Source of the DNA: Candidatus Kuenenia stuttgartensis
Lineage (GTDB): Bacteria > Planctomycetota > Phycisphaerae > Phycisphaerales > SM1A02
NCBI GenBank assembly: GCA_945870915.1
Contig: CAMBUI010000004.1
Coordinates: 1-36,127 of the forward strand
Length of the DNA: 36,127 nt
Direction: 5' to 3'
Made by a program: the position numbers and the translations under genes. Shown here in pieces: positions 33,932-36,127 of this stretch. Each line of letters begins with the position of its first letter. The stretch's first letter is position 1. The notes below the pieces were generated by a model that saw only the letters and a list, made by a program, of their open reading frames with translations, was not told the DNA's origin and did no database searches.

Positions 33932-34260
33932 CAAGGGCCCGCGATGAAGGTCGCGTCGTGAGGACCAGGCGACGGATGTCGCGCGACGAGGTCTCCGCGA
34001 CGAAGGCCGCGGTCTGACGGCCGCGGTCTGACGGCCGCGGTCTGACGGCCGAGGCCTGCAGGCCGCGCGGCGGAGTCCTCGCCTGCACCGCGCGCGCGAA
34101 CGCCCGGCGGGGCGAGCGCCTTCACAATTCCTGAACCCGTCATTCACCCAATCAAAGCGACCGCTTAGCAAAGGGCGTTCGCGCCCCATTTAGGGTGCGC
34201 GTCCTGTTTCAGCAGGGCGGCGTTCGCCGCGCGTTCCGACCGCGTTTATCGAGCAACACC
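33932..34260. other. Intergenic region with tandem repeats and probable promoter zone
   Basis: The first 130 bases are repeats, including degenerate CGACGAAGG-like segments leading into the 14-bp array at 34005-34060. The part from about 34120 to 34200 is markedly A/T-richer and is where a promoter for the DUF3450-like operon would be expected; a weak CTTAGC/CATTTA pair 17 bases apart is present. No gene is supported. Confidence 0.5.
34005..34060. repeat. 14-bp tandem array
   Basis: Three exact units GGCCGCGGTCTGAC (34005, 34019, 34033) are followed by a diverged fourth (GGCCGAGGCCTGCA) and then GGCCGCGCGG. It lies 74 bases after the helical-repeat gene and 200 bases upstream of the DUF3450-like gene. 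Each unit contains the palindrome CCGCGG. Confidence 0.92.
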
Positions 34261-35097
34261 ATGAGACGACTCGAATTTCTCCGCAGCATGCCGCGACCGG
34301 CCGGGGCGCTCGCCCTGACCCTCGCGCTCGGCGCCGCCGGCGCGGCCCTCGCGCCGTTCCAGGCCGCCGGCAACCCGCCCTCGGCGACCCCCGGGACCGC
34401 CTCCGAGCCCACGCTCGAGGAGACCCGCATCACCATGGGCAAGTGGATCGAGACCCAGCAGATCATCGGCCGCGAGCGCAACGAGTGGACCCAGGGCAAG
34501 GAGATCCTGAAGGGCCGCATCGAGCTCGTCGCCAAGGAGGTCGCGACCCTCGACGAGAAGATCAAGCAGGCGCAGACCAACGTCGCCGAGTCCAAGAAGG
34601 GCTACGACGAGCTGATCGCCGAGCGCGAGCAGCTCAAGGCCGCCGCCGCCCAGCTCGTGGCCTCGGTGACCACGATGGAGACCGAGGTCCGCAAGCTCGC
34701 GAAGATGCTGCCCGACCCGGTTCGCCAGAAGCTCCAGCCGCTGTTCGCGCGCCTTCCCGAGGACGCGGCGACCACCAAGGTCTCGGTCGCGGAGCGCTTC
34801 CAGAACGTGCTCGGCATCCTCAACGAGGTCAACAAGGCCAACAGCGAGATGACGGTGGTGTACGAGGTCCGCGCGCTGCCCGACGGCACCAACGCCGAGG
34901 TCCAGTGCATCTATGTCGGCCTCGCGCAGGCGTACTACATCTCGCCCCGCGGCGAGGCCGGCATCGGCCGTCCCACCGCCGACGGCTGGAAGTGGCAGTC
35001 GGCGCCCAACGCCGCCAACGGCATCCTCACCGCGCTCGAGATCATCCAAGGCAAGCACGCCCCGGCCTTCGTGCCGCTTCCGGTGAACATCCAATGA
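34261..35097 (+). CDS. DUF3450-like periplasmic coiled-coil protein
   Basis: A 278-residue exported protein. The signal peptide spans roughly residues 1-35, followed by a linker and a long coiled coil from about residue 50 to 140 (TRITMGKWIETQQIIGRER, KGRIELVAKEVATLDEKIKQAQ, YDELIAEREQLKAAAAQLV). The C-terminal part has FQNVLGILNEVNKANSEMTVVYEV and QCIYVGLAQAYYISPRGEAGIG. This matches the DUF3450 type encoded just upstream of ExbB/TolQ-like proton channel proteins, where it is thought to help energy transduction across the envelope. The stop overlaps the next ATG (ATGA), confirming the operon. No Shine-Dalgarno sequence precedes ATG 34261. Confidence 0.85.
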   Translation: MRRLEFLRSMPRPAGALALTLALGAAGAALAPFQAAGNPPSATPGTASEPTLEETRITMGKWIETQQIIGRERNEWTQGKEILKGRIELVAKEVATLDEKIKQAQTNVAESKKGYDELIAEREQLKAAAAQLVASVTTMETEVRKLAKMLPDPVRQKLQPLFARLPEDAATTKVSVAERFQNVLGILNEVNKANSEMTVVYEVRALPDGTNAEVQCIYVGLAQAYYISPRGEAGIGRPTADGWKWQSAPNAANGILTALEIIQGKHAPAFVPLPVNIQ

Positions 35098-36127
35098 ACA
35101 CGATCCACCGCACCATCCGCTCCATGTCCCCGGTGCTCGGGCTTCCGGCGCTCGCCCTCGCGGCGGTCGCCGGCCTCGCCGCGCCGTCGGCCGCGCAGTC
35201 GCCCGACCCCGCCGGCGGCAAGGTCCTCACCAAGGTGTCGCAGAGCGCCGACGCGCGCCTCGCCCGCAGCATCGCCGACCTCAACGGCCTGCGCGAGCAG
35301 GTCGCCGCCGAGAAGCTCCCGCTCTCGCAGGAGCTGACCGGCCTCGAGGAGCGCGTCACCGAGCTCCGCAAGGACAGCGACCGCATGTCGCGCCTCGTCG
35401 ATGAGGGCGCCCTTGAGATGGCCAAGATCCGCCAGGAGATCAAGGCCCGCCAGGACGAGCTCTCGTACGTGGGCAACCTGCTCGACGAGTACGCGCGCAC
35501 CTTCGAGACCAAGGTCAACCCGGTCGAGATGCAGGTCTTCGGCGCGGCCGTCGCCACCGCGAAGGACGCCGTCGAGAACAAGACCCTCACCATGCCGCAG
35601 CGCTTCGAGCGCCAGACGACCTTCGTCGACGGCTCGATCCGCCGCGCGTTCGACGCGATCGGCGGGATGCGCTTCGCCGGCGTCGGCGTCGACATGCTCG
35701 GCACCGTGGCCGAGGGACAGTTCGCGATGATCGGCCCGGTCGCGCTCTTCCGCGCCTCGAGCGGCAACGCGGGCATCGCGGTCCCGCAGGCCGGCTCCGA
35801 CAAGCCGCTCATCCGTCCGCTCGAGGGCGCGCTCGAGCCGACCGTCGGCGCGCTCGTCGCGACCGGCGAGGGCACGCTCGCGCTCGACCCGTCGCGTGGC
35901 GGCGCCCTCAAGGCGCTGGTCCAGAAGACCAACCTCGTGCACATCTTCATCAAGGGCGGCCCGATCATGTGGCCGATCCTCGTGGCGTCGATCCTCGCCC
36001 TCGCGGTGGTGCTCGAGCGCGTGTTCTTCCTCCTCAACGAGCAGCGCAAGCGCGACCGCAAGGCGCTCAACCGCTTCTTCGGCGAGGTCGAGCGCAAGGA
36101 CCTCAACGCGGCCATCGAGATCTCCCG
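35094..36127 (+). CDS. ExbB/TolQ/MotA-family protein with periplasmic N-terminus, 3' end missing
   Basis: The frame is open to the last base; 344 codons are visible. A signal peptide ends near residue 35 (PSAAQS), followed by about 230 residues of coiled-coil and globular periplasmic sequence (LREQVAAEKLPLSQELTGLEERVTELRKD). The first channel helix of the ExbB/TolQ fold then appears at about residue 289-316 (GGPIMWPILVASILALAVVLERVFFLL), with the basic cytoplasmic start EQRKRDRKALNRFF. The second and third helices lie beyond the window. Large N-terminal extensions of this kind are known in ExbB proteins of DUF3450-type operons. It would form the proton-driven motor for a TonB-like system; ExbD and TonB genes are expected just downstream. 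Confidence 0.9.
   Translation, partial: MNTIHRTIRSMSPVLGLPALALAAVAGLAAPSAAQSPDPAGGKVLTKVSQSADARLARSIADLNGLREQVAAEKLPLSQELTGLEERVTELRKDSDRMSRLVDEGALEMAKIRQEIKARQDELSYVGNLLDEYARTFETKVNPVEMQVFGAAVATAKDAVENKTLTMPQRFERQTTFVDGSIRRAFDAIGGMRFAGVGVDMLGTVAEGQFAMIGPVALFRASSGNAGIAVPQAGSDKPLIRPLEGALEPTVGALVATGEGTLALDPSRGGALKALVQKTNLVHIFIKGGPIMWPILVASILALAVVLERVFFLLNEQRKRDRKALNRFFGEVERKDLNAAIEIS

Overview
The window is about 70% G+C and looks like chromosome from a planctomycete, most likely Phycisphaerae. The markers are a pair of planctomycete-type secreted proteins (a DUF1501 protein, and a cytochrome-like protein with DUF1549 and DUF1553 domains), three secreted proteins ending in dockerin-like EF-hand pairs, an extended HU protein, and mixed use of Shine-Dalgarno and SD-less starts. 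No rRNA, tRNA, CRISPR array, phage or intact insertion sequence was recognised. The assignment rests on gene families, not on a marker-gene comparison.

Left part (1-13150): a 5'-truncated PfkB sugar kinase, a DPP-IV-type S9 peptidase and murQ lie head to tail. A lower-G+C islet follows (about 4015-5400) with one small envelope protein. Next, on the minus strand, come an HU gene with a clear terminator and promoter, a double-FHA protein, UDP-glucose 6-dehydrogenase and an O6-alkylguanine-DNA alkyltransferase. On the plus strand are glyA, a membrane protein and a small unknown protein. A minus-strand MBL-fold hydrolase closes the section.

Centre (13198-20627): a tightly packed five-gene plus-strand operon. 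It encodes a winged-helix regulator, a secreted Asp-box protein, a DUF4097 lipoprotein, an ABC ATPase, and a 1218-residue ABC permease fused to an M1 zinc peptidase. Three junctions are overlapping or nearly abutting. The promoter has a palindrome in its spacer and would start transcription on the regulator's ATG, which suggests a leaderless, self-controlled operon. This is the best candidate here for an undescribed system. Converging on it are a PH-like membrane protein and a PhnA C-terminal-domain protein, then the DUF1501 and DUF1549/DUF1553 genes.

Right part (25963-36127): three secreted dockerin-like proteins (a C-type lectin, an unknown, and a strongly codon-biased parallel beta-helix protein), a YihY-type membrane protein on the opposite strand, a secreted helical-repeat protein, and the start of an energy-transduction operon (DUF3450-like protein, then an ExbB/TolQ protein with a long periplasmic N-terminus cut by the window end).

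A recurring oddity is a set of unrelated short tandem-repeat arrays (10-19 bp units) in noncoding DNA, several ending within about 30 bases of a start codon (ugd, ogt, the lectin gene, the helical-repeat gene).
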